NCBI GenBank assembly: GCA_017509755.1
Contig: JAFWOY010000004.1
Coordinates: forward strand, 62,001-126,000
DNA length: 64,000 bases
Direction of reading: 5' to 3'
Source: Bacteroidales bacterium
GTDB lineage: Bacteria > Bacteroidota > Bacteroidia > Bacteroidales > UBA932
The first letter of the stretch is position 1, and each line of letters starts with the position of its first letter. Of this stretch, positions 46,134 through 54,620 are shown in pieces. The notes under the pieces are model-generated. The model did not search any database. It saw only the letters and a list, made by a program, of their open reading frames with translations, and was not told where the DNA came from. The translations under genes were made by a program, and so were the position numbers.

Positions 46134-46667
46134 ATGAAGATACTGTTACAATTGTTTTGGGCCTTTTTCAAGATCGGCGCGTTTACCTTCGGGAGCGGGT
46201 ATGCGATGATACCGATGATTGAGAAGGAGGTGGTGGACCGGCGGAAGTGGTTCGAAAAGGACGACTTTTACGACCAGTTCGCGCTGGCATCCTCGGCGCC
46301 GGGACCGTTCGCCCTCAACACCGCTGTCTTCGTAGGCTACAAACTCAAAGGATGGTGGGGGGCCCTGTTCGCTGTCATGGGGGCCGTGCTTCCATCGTTT
46401 CTGATCATCCTTCTTATCGCCATCTATCTGACCGGCTTCCGGGGAAACCGCTACGTCGAGGCCGCTTTCAAAGGCATCCGCCCTGCCGTCATCGCCTTGA
46501 TTGCCGTGCCGTTCATCAATATGCTCAAACGCCTGCCTTGGTATTTCATGGTCCTGGGCTGCGCCGTAGCGGCTGTCATCTGCTACCTGGGCGTGTCCCC
46601 CATCTGGTTCATCCTGGCCGGCGCCATTACCGGAATACTTGTCACCTTCTTTGAAAAGCCGCGATGA
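46134..46667 (+). CDS. Chromate transporter, ChrA N-domain-type subunit
   Basis: 177-residue membrane protein of the short-chain CHR family: FFKIGAFTFGSGYAMIPMIE (signature), the FALASSAPGPFALNTAVFVGYKL motif in two parts, and four to six helices. Short CHR proteins work as pairs of inverted topology. Its partner follows at once with a 4-nt overlap (ATGA). The family exports chromate or other anions; the true substrate here is unknown. Start at ATG 46134 chosen because the upstream in-frame codons precede the transport signature and lie close to the promoter. Confidence 0.88.
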   Translation: MKILLQLFWAFFKIGAFTFGSGYAMIPMIEKEVVDRRKWFEKDDFYDQFALASSAPGPFALNTAVFVGYKLKGWWGALFAVMGAVLPSFLIILLIAIYLTGFRGNRYVEAAFKGIRPAVIALIAVPFINMLKRLPWYFMVLGCAVAAVICYLGVSPIWFILAGAITGILVTFFEKPR

Positions 46668-47188
46668 TCTACCTTCAACTCTTCCTATCCTATCTGAAGA
46701 TTGGATTCTTCGGTTTCGGAGGCGGTTACGCAATGCTGTCGCTCATCCAGAACGAGATGGTGACGCGCCACGGCTGGATGACTGAAACCGAACTGGCGGA
46801 CATCGTGGCCGTTTCCCAGATGACACCGGGCCCGATTGCCATCAATTGCGCGACCTATGTCGGGTACACCGTTACAGGCACGGTGTGGGGGTCCATCCTT
46901 ACCACCCTGGCTGTCAGCCTCCCGCCCCTGACTCTGATGGTGCTGATCACCATCTTTTTCACCAAGCTCAAGAACAACACCTATATGCAAGGCGCCATGA
47001 AATGGATGCGGCCGATGATCTGCGGCATGATCGGTGCCGCCGCCTTGCTCTTCGTCAATGGCAGTACCTTCATCGACTGGAAGAGTTATCTGATCTTTGC
47101 CGCCTGTGCGACCGCGGCCTGGTTCAAAGTCGATTCCATCCTGCTGATCTGTCTGTCGGCCGTCGCCGGCATCTTATTATACCTTTGA
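46664..47188 (+). CDS. Chromate transporter, second CHR subunit
   Basis: 174-residue partner: YLKIGFFGFGGGYAMLSLI and AVSQMTPGPIAINCATYVGY are the standard CHR motifs. Four or more hydrophobic helices follow. Start overlaps the first subunit's stop, so the two are surely made together. One nucleotide separates it from the nitroreductase. Confidence 0.88.
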   Translation: MIYLQLFLSYLKIGFFGFGGGYAMLSLIQNEMVTRHGWMTETELADIVAVSQMTPGPIAINCATYVGYTVTGTVWGSILTTLAVSLPPLTLMVLITIFFTKLKNNTYMQGAMKWMRPMICGMIGAAALLFVNGSTFIDWKSYLIFAACATAAWFKVDSILLICLSAVAGILLYL

Positions 47189-47189
47189 T

Positions 47190-47819
47190 ATGGCTGATAA
47201 CTATCTGGAAAACAAATTCGAGGAATTCCGCAAAAAGACGGTCGCCCGGAAACCGGCTGTCTCGCTGGGCACCCTGCTGCGCCGGAACCGCAGCTATCGC
47301 GGCTTTGATAAATCAAGCCCTGTGACGCAAGCCCAACTGCGCCGCATCGCAGAAGTCTGCACCCTGGTTCCCTCGGGACGCAACCAGCAAGTCCTTCGCC
47401 TCAAACTCCTTACCCGTAACAACGGGGCCGATCAGATGCAAGGGCTTTACAAACTGGGGGCAGCCCTGCCCGAGTTGCATCTCCCCTTCCCCGGCACCGA
47501 ACCCGAAGCTTTCATCATCATCTGCAGCACCGTCGATCCGGACAAATGGGTCCACATGGACGTGGGCATCGCCGCACAGAGCATGTTGCTGAAAGCCGTG
47601 GAAATGGGTCTGGGAGGCATTTGCATCGGTGCTTTCAATAAACAGGCTCTCATCGAGACTTTCGTCCTGCCTTATGAGCCTGTGCTCATGCTGGCCATCG
47701 GCAAACCCGCCGAAAAGATCGAACTGCTCCCCGTGCATGCCGGCGAACCGCTCAAATACTACCGCGAGAACGGCATCCACTACGTTCCGAAGATTGTAGC
47801 CAACGACCTGATCCTGTAG
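47190..47819 (+). CDS. Nitroreductase-family FMN oxidoreductase
   Basis: 209-residue protein: LLRRNRSYRGFDKSS (FMN phosphate-binding Arg), TLVPSGRNQQVLRLKLL, VDVGIAAQSMLLKAVEMGLG-like MDVGIAAQSMLLKAVEMGLG and CIGAFNKQAL. Reduces nitro or quinone-like compounds with NAD(P)H. Third in an apparent four-gene operon after the chromate pair. A link to anion detoxification is inferred only. Confidence 0.87.
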   Translation: MADNYLENKFEEFRKKTVARKPAVSLGTLLRRNRSYRGFDKSSPVTQAQLRRIAEVCTLVPSGRNQQVLRLKLLTRNNGADQMQGLYKLGAALPELHLPFPGTEPEAFIIICSTVDPDKWVHMDVGIAAQSMLLKAVEMGLGGICIGAFNKQALIETFVLPYEPVLMLAIGKPAEKIELLPVHAGEPLKYYRENGIHYVPKIVANDLIL

Positions 47820-47832
47820 CTTTCTGCACGCG

Positions 47833-48732
47833 ATGCATCGCTTCCGCAGCTTCGTCCTTCCCTTCGCCATCCTGACCGGCCTGCTCTTTCACCGCTATCT
47901 GGTCTATGTGCGGGAACTGACGCCGTATCTCATCTTCCTGATCCTGCTGCTCAACAATGTAGCGGTTGATATGAAGAAACTGAAGGTCACGAAGCTCGAT
48001 GGGTGGCTCATCCTCTTTCAACTGGTCGTTTCCATCGGAAGCTACCTCTTGTTCAAAGTGTTCGGCGCCAGCGAAGTCGTCGCGCAAGGTGTCTTGATCG
48101 GCGTCCTTTGTCCCGTCGCGGCTTCTTCGGTCGTCATTGCCACCATTCTTGGGGCCAATCGCGAAACCGTCACCACCTATACCATCGTGGGCAACCTGAT
48201 GGTAGCCCTGGTTGCACCGATTTGTTTCTCATTTATCGGCATTCAGCAAGACATGCCGTATTTCCAGTCCATGTGGCTGATCTTCAGACGCGTGGCTCCC
48301 GCCATCGCCCTTCCCTTTTTCGTGGCCCTCTTCCTTCAGCGGGTCTTACCGCGCGTAAACAGCTTCCTTTGCAATTACAAAGGCACCTCCTTCTACCTGT
48401 GGGCCGCGGCCTTGACCATTACACTGGGGCAGACGATCGATTTCATGTTCCTTCACGGACGAGACCAACTGTCCGCCATCCTGACGATGGGCATCGGTTC
48501 GATCGTCTATTGCGCCATCCAATTCGCCTTTGGCAAATGGCTGGGCAGCCAATACGGGGACCGCATCGCCGGCGGCCAACTGCTGGGGCAAAAGAACAGC
48601 GCGATGGGAATCTGGATGGCCAACACCTACCTGTTGCCGCTGGCCTCGGTCTTTCCGGCCCTCTATTCGATCTGGCAGAACCTTTTCAACAGCTGGCAAA
48701 TGTGGCGCAAAGATTCCAAATCAAGCCGCTAA
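47833..48732 (+). CDS. BASS-family (bile acid:Na+ symporter-like) transporter
   Basis: 299 residues with nine to ten hydrophobic helices, including LTPYLIFLILLLNNVAVDM, GVLCPVAASSVVIATILG, the Na+-site-like TIVGNLMVALVAPICF, and GQLLGQKNSAMGIWMANTYL. Fits the SBF/BASS fold, though substrate is unknown. Follows the nitroreductase by 13 nt. Its last codons and stop (CCGCTAAGC) already lie in the repeat region of element C, so the C-terminus may have been altered by it. Confidence 0.75.
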   Translation: MHRFRSFVLPFAILTGLLFHRYLVYVRELTPYLIFLILLLNNVAVDMKKLKVTKLDGWLILFQLVVSIGSYLLFKVFGASEVVAQGVLIGVLCPVAASSVVIATILGANRETVTTYTIVGNLMVALVAPICFSFIGIQQDMPYFQSMWLIFRRVAPAIALPFFVALFLQRVLPRVNSFLCNYKGTSFYLWAAALTITLGQTIDFMFLHGRDQLSAILTMGIGSIVYCAIQFAFGKWLGSQYGDRIAGGQLLGQKNSAMGIWMANTYLLPLASVFPALYSIWQNLFNSWQMWRKDSKSSR

Positions 48733-48985
48733 GCTTCGCTGCGAAGGGTATATGCTTGGAAAACTTTAGCCGTTGTATTTGAAGCCCCTTCACATCCGCT
48801 ACGGCTATCCGCACAAGCCTCCCCGCAAAAACTCCGTGAAGGGGCTTCAAATACAACGGCCACCTTCGATTGTTAATACTGGGGCGCTGCCCCAAACCCC
48901 ACCGCTACGGCCTGCTATCCCACAAAGCCTCGCAACGACCTCCGCTAGCGCCTGATGGCGCTAAGCTTCGCAGCGGAGCGGCCGT
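48727..48985. repeat. Palindromic repeat element C (nested)
   Basis: Composite repeat filling the gap between the BASS gene and the AraC gene. From left: CCGCTAAGCTTCGC, a 22-nt copy of the element B arm (48743-48764), TTAGCC, a perfect 25-nt inverted repeat (48769-48793 and 48836-48860, 42-nt loop), then ACCTTCG, the 43-nt module shared with element A (48877-48919), and GCGCTAAGCTTCGCAGCGGAG at the right. Removing the 25-nt-arm hairpin joins TTAGCC to ACCTTCG, as in element B (TTAGCCACCCTCG). Confidence 0.8.
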
Positions 48986-48994
48986 CGGGTTCCA

Positions 48995-49906
48995 TCAGCC
49001 CTTGCGGAACTGGGCGGGGGTCATTCCGGTGTGAACCTTGAAGTATTTGGTAAATGTCGGCTGGTCGGAAAAGTGCAGTTGGTAAACAATCTGCTTGATC
49101 GACAGATCCGAATACTTCAGATAGTTCTTCGCCTCCATGATTACGTAGGAATCGATCCAGTCAGGCGCACTTCGGCCGCTGGCCGTCTTGATCAGCTTGG
49201 AAAAATACTTCGGACTCAGGCACAACTTGTCGGCATAAAAAGTGACGCTGCGTTCCTGCGTATGGAAATCAGCCAGGAGACGAAGGAACTTATTGAAAAC
49301 ATCTTCAGCCCGTGAGGCCCGCGCGGCCGACTCCTGCCCAGCCTGTTTCATCCGGTTGGTAAAGACACCTTCCGAAAGGTAGAACAGCGACGATATCAAC
49401 AAGCCCATGCAAGCACGCTTGTTCGGCACATTTGCATTCAGGATCAGCGAAGCCAGCTCCATGTAGCGCCTGGCCACAAGCCTCTCCTCAACGGTCAGCC
49501 GGACACAAGGACTATCCAACAAAGAAAAACCATCCGAGAAAAACCGGTTCAGATCAATGTGAAGCGTCGACAGGTAGCGCCGGCTCACACCCGCCATCAC
49601 ATAATGCAGATCTGCCTTGTCCTCCTCCGGGACCTCAACGACCTGGCCTATATACCCCGGAAGCATCAGCGCGATGTGGTCCTCCTCCATCGTAAATTCT
49701 TTCAGATTGACACTGAACCGGATCCTTCCTTTGATGCAAAAGAGGACCAGATAGGCATCGAGCCGGACCGGAAACTCCAACTGCTCGAACTTGCCACTGT
49801 ACCGGGCATCAAAGATGCAAAGATCATCGCCTAGCGCAGCCTGCTGGTCATCGACAAACAGTTCCCGGAACTGTTTGAGTTCCATGTTGTAGAAAGAATT
49901 CTCCAT
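48995..49906 (-). CDS. AraC-family transcriptional regulator
   Basis: 303 residues. N-terminal cupin-like sensor domain (about 20-160) and C-terminal double HTH (about 200-303): FYADKLCLSPKYFSKLIK and LSIKQIVYQLHFSDQPTFTKYFK with HTGMTPAQFRKG at the end. The ATG at 49906 (MENSFYNMELKQF) is used; another Met lies 7 residues on. It is divergent to cobU, 69 nt away. It may regulate the cobalamin genes or the nearby transporter operon; neither is shown. Confidence 0.88.
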   Translation of the reverse strand: MENSFYNMELKQFRELFVDDQQAALGDDLCIFDARYSGKFEQLEFPVRLDAYLVLFCIKGRIRFSVNLKEFTMEEDHIALMLPGYIGQVVEVPEEDKADLHYVMAGVSRRYLSTLHIDLNRFFSDGFSLLDSPCVRLTVEERLVARRYMELASLILNANVPNKRACMGLLISSLFYLSEGVFTNRMKQAGQESAARASRAEDVFNKFLRLLADFHTQERSVTFYADKLCLSPKYFSKLIKTASGRSAPDWIDSYVIMEAKNYLKYSDLSIKQIVYQLHFSDQPTFTKYFKVHTGMTPAQFRKG

Positions 49907-49963
49907 AGCCTGGGGTTTTGTCGGCAAGTTACCGAAAAGCGACCAAATGACAAAATAAATCAT

Positions 49964-49971
49964 TACCTTTG
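49964..49971 (+). promoter_or_regulatory. Promoter -7 element of cobU-cobT-cobS
   Basis: TACCTTTG, 4 nt before the cobU ATG, would give a leaderless mRNA. No cobalamin-riboswitch-sized leader exists. Confidence 0.55.
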
Positions 49972-49975
49972 CGTT

Positions 49976-50488
49976 ATGGGAAAGATTGTGCTGATCACAG
50001 GCGGGGCCCGCTCCGGAAAGAGTGCTTATGCCGAACAAATGGCTTTGGCACTTTCCGAGGCCCCTGTCTATCTGGCAACCGCCCGGATCTGGGATGAGGA
50101 ATTCCGGGAACGGGTCCGCCGGCATCAGGAACGCCGCGGCCCGCAGTGGACCAACATCGAGGAAGAGAAATACCTGAGCCGGCATCCGGTTGCCGGAAGG
50201 GTTGTACTTGTGGACTGCCTGACCCTATGGTGCACCAATTTCTTTTTCGACTTGGAAAGCCAGGTCGATGCAGCCCTGACGGCGGCCCGGGAAGAATTCG
50301 ACCGCTTCACCGCCCAGGATGCCACCTTCCTTTTCGTCACCAACGAAATCGGAATGGGCGGCACGTCCGACAATGAAATCCAGCGCAAGTTCACCGACCT
50401 GCAAGGCTGGATGAACCAATACGCCGCTTCCCGCGCTGACGAAGTGATCCTGATGGTCAGCGGCATCCCCGTTAAAATCAAAGGCTGA
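49976..50488 (+). CDS. cobU: Adenosylcobinamide kinase / adenosylcobinamide-phosphate guanylyltransferase
   Basis: Bifunctional enzyme of nucleotide-loop assembly in cobalamin synthesis. 170 residues: the P-loop LITGGARSGKSAYAEQMA, the DCLTLW motif with the conserved His replaced by context around ERVRRHQERRGPQW, and TNEIGMG at the second half. First gene of cobUTS; the next gene starts directly after the stop. Confidence 0.95.
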   Translation: MGKIVLITGGARSGKSAYAEQMALALSEAPVYLATARIWDEEFRERVRRHQERRGPQWTNIEEEKYLSRHPVAGRVVLVDCLTLWCTNFFFDLESQVDAALTAAREEFDRFTAQDATFLFVTNEIGMGGTSDNEIQRKFTDLQGWMNQYAASRADEVILMVSGIPVKIKG

Positions 50489-51535
50489 ATGGCAATCTCC
50501 TTCTCTATCGCACATCCTGACCCTGCAATCCGCCCGGCGTTGCAGGAGAAGATTGACAACCTGACAAAACCCAAAGGCTCCCTGGGCCGGCTGGAAACAC
50601 TCGCCCTGCAGATCGGCCTGATCCAGCAGACCCTGTCACCGGAACTCCGGCATCCCCAGAACATCGTTTTCGCAGCGGACCACGGCATTGTGGAAGAAGG
50701 CGTGAGTATCGCGCCGAAAGAGGTAACCTGGCAGCAGGTATGCCATTTCACGCACCCCCAAGGCACCGGCGGCGTCAATTTTCTCTGCCGCCAGCATGGC
50801 TTTACCCTCAAAGTGGTCGATGCAGGCGTCGATTTCGACCTGCCCCGCGACCGAGGCATCATAGACTTGAAGGTAGGCCGCGGCACGCGCAATTTCCTTC
50901 ATGGGCCCGCTATGACGGAGGATGAGATGGAACAGTGCCTGGCGGGCGGCGCCAAGGTCGTGCGCCAGTGCTTCGATGAGGGCAGCAACATCCTGAGTTT
51001 CGGCGAAATGGGAATCGGAAACACATCCCCCTCCTCCATCTGGATGTCGCTTTTCACGGGCATTCCCCTCGCGGAATGCGTGGGTGCCGGCAGCGGCCTG
51101 GACAGCGCCGGCATCCGGCACAAATACGAGATCCTGCAGAAGGCCGTGGACAACTACGCAGGCGACGGCTCGCCCCGCGACCTCATCCGCTGGTTCGGCG
51201 GTTTCGAGATGGTGATGGCCATCGGCGCCATGTTGCAGGCAGCCGAGTTGAAGATGGTCATCCTCGTGGACGGCTTCATCATGACCAACTGCATGCTGGC
51301 TGCCTCGAAACTGTACCCGGAGGTGCTGGATTACGCAGTCTTTGGCCATTGTGGCGACGAATCCGGCCACAAGAAAGTGCTGGACGCCCTCGGTGCCCAG
51401 CCCCTTTTGAATCTTGGTCTCCGCCTCGGCGAGGGAACCGGTGCCATCTGCGCCTACCCCATCGTCCAATCGGCCGTCCACATGATCAACGAAATGGATG
51501 ACTTCCGCAGTGCTTCCATCACCAAATACTTCTAA
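50489..51535 (+). CDS. cobT: Nicotinate-nucleotide--dimethylbenzimidazole phosphoribosyltransferase
   Basis: Activates the lower-ligand base of cobalamin to its alpha-ribotide. 348 residues: [56 protein letters not shown] and [15 protein letters not shown], with the catalytic Glu in the last part of the protein. Begins 0 nt after cobU. Confidence 0.96.
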   Translation: MAISFSIAHPDPAIRPALQEKIDNLTKPKGSLGRLETLALQIGLIQQTLSPELRHPQNIVFAADHGIVEEGVSIAPKEVTWQQVCHFTHPQGTGGVNFLCRQHGFTLKVVDAGVDFDLPRDRGIIDLKVGRGTRNFLHGPAMTEDEMEQCLAGGAKVVRQCFDEGSNILSFGEMGIGNTSPSSIWMSLFTGIPLAECVGAGSGLDSAGIRHKYEILQKAVDNYAGDGSPRDLIRWFGGFEMVMAIGAMLQAAELKMVILVDGFIMTNCMLAASKLYPEVLDYAVFGHCGDESGHKKVLDALGAQPLLNLGLRLGEGTGAICAYPIVQSAVHMINEMDDFRSASITKYF

Positions 51536-51538
51536 GCC

Positions 51539-52306
51539 ATGAGACTGCTGGCAGCCTTGACGTTCTTTACCCGGCTCCCGTTCTGGCGGATCCGGGAGAT
51601 TCCGGCCGAGCATTTCAAGCGGGTGGTACCGCTATGGCCTGTTGCAGGCTGGCTCACGGGATTGGTCATGGCCCTGGTACTTTGGCTCTGCAGCCAGGTG
51701 ATGCCGCTGACCCTGGCGTGGATCCTGGCCCTGGTCGCACGTTTGCTGCTGACCGGCGCGCTCCATGAGGACGGACTGGCTGATTTCATCGACGGCTTCG
51801 GCGGCGGCACATCCCGGGAGCGGACTCTTGCCATCATGAAAGATTCCCACATCGGCACGTACGGGGTTATCGGGCTGATTGTCTATTTCATGATCATGCT
51901 GCAGCTGCCCGTTGTCATCTCGCGCGATACGCTTTGCCTCGTGGTTCTCTGCGGAGATTGCTGGGCAAAGTGCTGCGCCGCCCAGCTCATCAATTTCCTC
52001 CCCTATGCCCGCACGGAAGAAACAGCCAAAAACAAGACGGTCTATGCGCGGATGACGCTGCCCGAGTTGCTGATCTGCTTCTTCTTCGGACTGGCCCCGG
52101 CCTTCGTGCTGTGCTTTGCGCTGGACTGGCTGCCAACCTCTTTCCTCTGGCTGCTGCTTGTGCCGGTCGGCGTGATGCTGCTGCTCGCCTGGCTGATGAA
52201 ACGCCGCATTGCCGGCTACACCGGCGACTGCTGCGGTGCGACCTTCCTGCTTTGCGAACTCAGTTTTTATCTGTCTGTCTTATTCGCTTTTCCTTTCTGG
52301 AGCTAA
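51539..52306 (+). CDS. cobS: Adenosylcobinamide-GDP ribazoletransferase (cobalamin synthase)
   Basis: Membrane enzyme joining the corrin and nucleotide-loop parts. 255 residues, six or so helices. Signature ALHEDGLADFIDGFGGG and MKDSHIGTYGVIGL (divalent-metal Asp residues), plus TGDCCGATFLLCEL at the end. Last of cobUTS, 3 nt after cobT. Confidence 0.96.
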   Translation: MRLLAALTFFTRLPFWRIREIPAEHFKRVVPLWPVAGWLTGLVMALVLWLCSQVMPLTLAWILALVARLLLTGALHEDGLADFIDGFGGGTSRERTLAIMKDSHIGTYGVIGLIVYFMIMLQLPVVISRDTLCLVVLCGDCWAKCCAAQLINFLPYARTEETAKNKTVYARMTLPELLICFFFGLAPAFVLCFALDWLPTSFLWLLLVPVGVMLLLAWLMKRRIAGYTGDCCGATFLLCELSFYLSVLFAFPFWS

Positions 52307-52317
52307 ACCAGCCGTTT

Positions 52318-53847
52318 CTACAAGGTCACGGCCACAACCGAAGCCGGCGGCAAGGTGAGTGTCACCGTGCTGCCTGCGATTTTGGCTCCGGAGAAGGCCT
52401 TGGGCTCAACTTGGCGGGGCTTGTCAAACGTGTTGTGCGCCCGTACGTCCGCTGCTTGCAGGATTTCACCGGAGACGGTCTTGGGGCGGAGCGCATCGAG
52501 TGTCAGCACCACGGTCTGGGGCTTGTCGAGACAAGGATTCGCCAAGGTAATCAGCAGCTTTCCCTCTTTCGTACGGGAGGCCGAAACACTGAGCGTGGAA
52601 TACAGGCGACCGGAAGGGGCCTGCAGTGTGTCGCAGGTAAAAGACACCGGTACTGCCACGGCGTCCTGGTGTCCGTTAAACATCCGGAACACATGATAGG
52701 TCGGCGTCAGCAGCATTTTGTCGCCCTGCGTGAGCACCATGGACTGCAGGACATTGACAATCTGGGCAATGTTGGCCATCTTCAGCCGGGCCGTATGCTT
52801 GTTGAAGATATTGAGCGACATCGCGGCCACCAGCGCGTCGCGCATGGAATTCTGCTGGAACAAGTGCCCGGGGTTGGTGCCGGGCTCCACATCGAACCAG
52901 GTCCCCCATTCATCCAGCAGCAGGTCGATGCGGCGCTGCGGATCGTAGGTATCCATGATGTGCTCGTGATTGCGGAGAACTTCTTCTATTTCCAGGGCCT
53001 TGGCGATGATATCATAGTATTCCCCGTCGGTGAAGTCGGTAGCAGAGCCCTTGTGGTTCCAGTCCGTGATGGTATAGTAATGCAGCGAAACGGCATCCGC
53101 CCGATTACCGACCTTTTCCATCAGGACTTTGGTCCAGTTGTAATCATAATCGGAAGCACCGCTGGCGACTTTGTACAGACGATTGCCATCGTAATCCCGG
53201 CAATAGGTAGCGTAGCGGCGATACTGGTCGGAATAGAATTCCGCAGTCATGTTGCCACCGCACCCCCAACTCTCGTTGCCGATACCGATGTATTTGACCT
53301 TCCAGGGCTCCTTGCGTCCGTTGGCGGCGCGCTCCTCGGCTACAGTGCCGCCACGGGCCGTCATATACTCAACCCATTTGGCCAACTCTTCGACGGAGCC
53401 GGAACCCACATTGCCGGAAATATATGGCTCGGTGCCCAGCATCTCGCAAAGATTCAGAAACTCATGAGTGCCAAAAGAATTGTCCTCGAGCGTACCGCCC
53501 CAGTTGGAATTGATCATCCGGGGCCGTGTTTCGCGGGGGCCGATGCCATCGCGCCAATGGTATTCATCGGCAAAGCAGCCGCCCGGCCAGCGAAGTACCG
53601 GAACTTTCAACGCCTTGAGCGCCTCCAGCACATCTTTGCGATAGCCGTCGATGTTGGGAATGGACGAATCGGGGCCGACCCAGATGCCATCGTAAATGCA
53701 GCGGCCCAGGTGCTCTGAGAACTGTCCGTAAATCTCTTTGGGAATCACAGGTCCCGGATCGGACTCGTGTACGGCGACACGGATCTGCGCGGAGGCGGAC
53801 AGGCTGGTGACAAGCAACAACAGGAAGAGGAGTTTCAAGGTTTTCAT
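52318..53847 (-). CDS. Alpha-L-arabinofuranosidase (GH51)
   Basis: Exported arabinan- or arabinoxylan-degrading enzyme, 509 residues, with signal peptide [22 protein letters not shown]51 barrel: [38 protein letters not shown], the acid/base Glu in [13 protein letters not shown], the nucleophile Glu in [10 protein letters not shown], and a C-terminal beta domain. No other plant-glycan genes lie nearby. It sits alone between the two halves of the cobalamin cluster. Confidence 0.94.
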   Translation of the reverse strand: MKTLKLLFLLLLVTSLSASAQIRVAVHESDPGPVIPKEIYGQFSEHLGRCIYDGIWVGPDSSIPNIDGYRKDVLEALKALKVPVLRWPGGCFADEYHWRDGIGPRETRPRMINSNWGGTLEDNSFGTHEFLNLCEMLGTEPYISGNVGSGSVEELAKWVEYMTARGGTVAEERAANGRKEPWKVKYIGIGNESWGCGGNMTAEFYSDQYRRYATYCRDYDGNRLYKVASGASDYDYNWTKVLMEKVGNRADAVSLHYYTITDWNHKGSATDFTDGEYYDIIAKALEIEEVLRNHEHIMDTYDPQRRIDLLLDEWGTWFDVEPGTNPGHLFQQNSMRDALVAAMSLNIFNKHTARLKMANIAQIVNVLQSMVLTQGDKMLLTPTYHVFRMFNGHQDAVAVPVSFTCDTLQAPSGRLYSTLSVSASRTKEGKLLITLANPCLDKPQTVVLTLDALRPKTVSGEILQAADVRAHNTFDKPRQVEPKAFSGAKIAGSTVTLTLPPASVVAVTL

Positions 53848-53951
53848 GGTAAGCTATTTTCTACAAAGATAGCTATAATCCCAAAGCGCGCAACAATTCG
53901 GCTTCGGCCCAAGTCTGTATCAGAATGAGTTGGAAATCCGTATCTGCCGGT

Positions 53952-54620
53952 CTAGCGCTCGAAATCCCTGAGGAGTTTCTTCATCTGCTCGCTCACACAA
54001 CCTCTGTTGAGCGGGTGGTCGGCGTTCGAAAGGACGCGCGAATAATAGACGACACGGTCGGTCTGGGTATCCACGACGGCTGCATAAAGAGCGTTGCCAT
54101 ACTGGTCGTTGAAGGAATATCGCGGTGTCTCATTGAATACCGCCCGGATGATATTGCCCACCAGTTCCGCCATGCGCTCCTTGTCGTACATCTCATTGCT
54201 TTTGATATAGCCATAGGAATGAACGACGATGCCATAACGATGTCCGCTGGCCACAATCTTTTCACGAAGGCTCTTGGGGACCCGCAATTGCTTGGCATCG
54301 TTCGGTTCCAGATCGGAAAAACCGTCTATCCAGCGTGCGATGTCCGAATCCTTGTCGTCATAGTCAAGCGCAATCATATCGGAGAAAGGATACCGGCGGG
54401 AGTTGATCAGATCGGCCATCAAGGTTTCGGAAGCATCGGAAAGGTAAGGCTCGCGCGGTGCCGACTCGCTTGAGAAATAGTACTGGAGGGCCCGGGGCTG
54501 GAAGAAGGCGATTTCGCCCATTTCCGATGGGTTGGTCGCCGAATAACGGGATGTCATGCAGGATGTCAGCACAAAAAGCAGAATGACACCTACAGAAGAG
54601 AGAGCTACAAATTTTTGCAT
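53952..54620 (-). CDS. Hypothetical lipoprotein
   Basis: 222 residues. The N-terminus ILLFVLTSC has a lipobox with Cys21, so it is likely membrane-anchored. The rest has no domain I can name; PYLSDASETLMADLINSRRYP and MAELVGNIIRAVFNETPRYSF suggest a mixed alpha/beta periplasmic fold. Its start overlaps the end of the cbiJ-cbiD fusion gene by 16 nt, so it may be co-transcribed with the corrin genes. No function is assigned. Confidence 0.65.
   Translation of the reverse strand: MQKFVALSSVGVILLFVLTSCMTSRYSATNPSEMGEIAFFQPRALQYYFSSESAPREPYLSDASETLMADLINSRRYPFSDMIALDYDDKDSDIARWIDGFSDLEPNDAKQLRVPKSLREKIVASGHRYGIVVHSYGYIKSNEMYDKERMAELVGNIIRAVFNETPRYSFNDQYGNALYAAVVDTQTDRVVYYSRVLSNADHPLNRGCVSEQMKKLLRDFER

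Noticed and set aside
41959..48990. CRISPR array suspected from the repeated blocks
   Set aside because: Repeats are inverted, differ in length and spacing, and occur singly in separate gaps; there is no direct-repeat/spacer periodicity and no cas genes.
49907..49975. Cobalamin riboswitch before cobU
   Set aside because: The gap is 69 nt, holds a leaderless-type promoter, and shows no riboswitch core; the same is true for the corrin cluster at 61048-61070.
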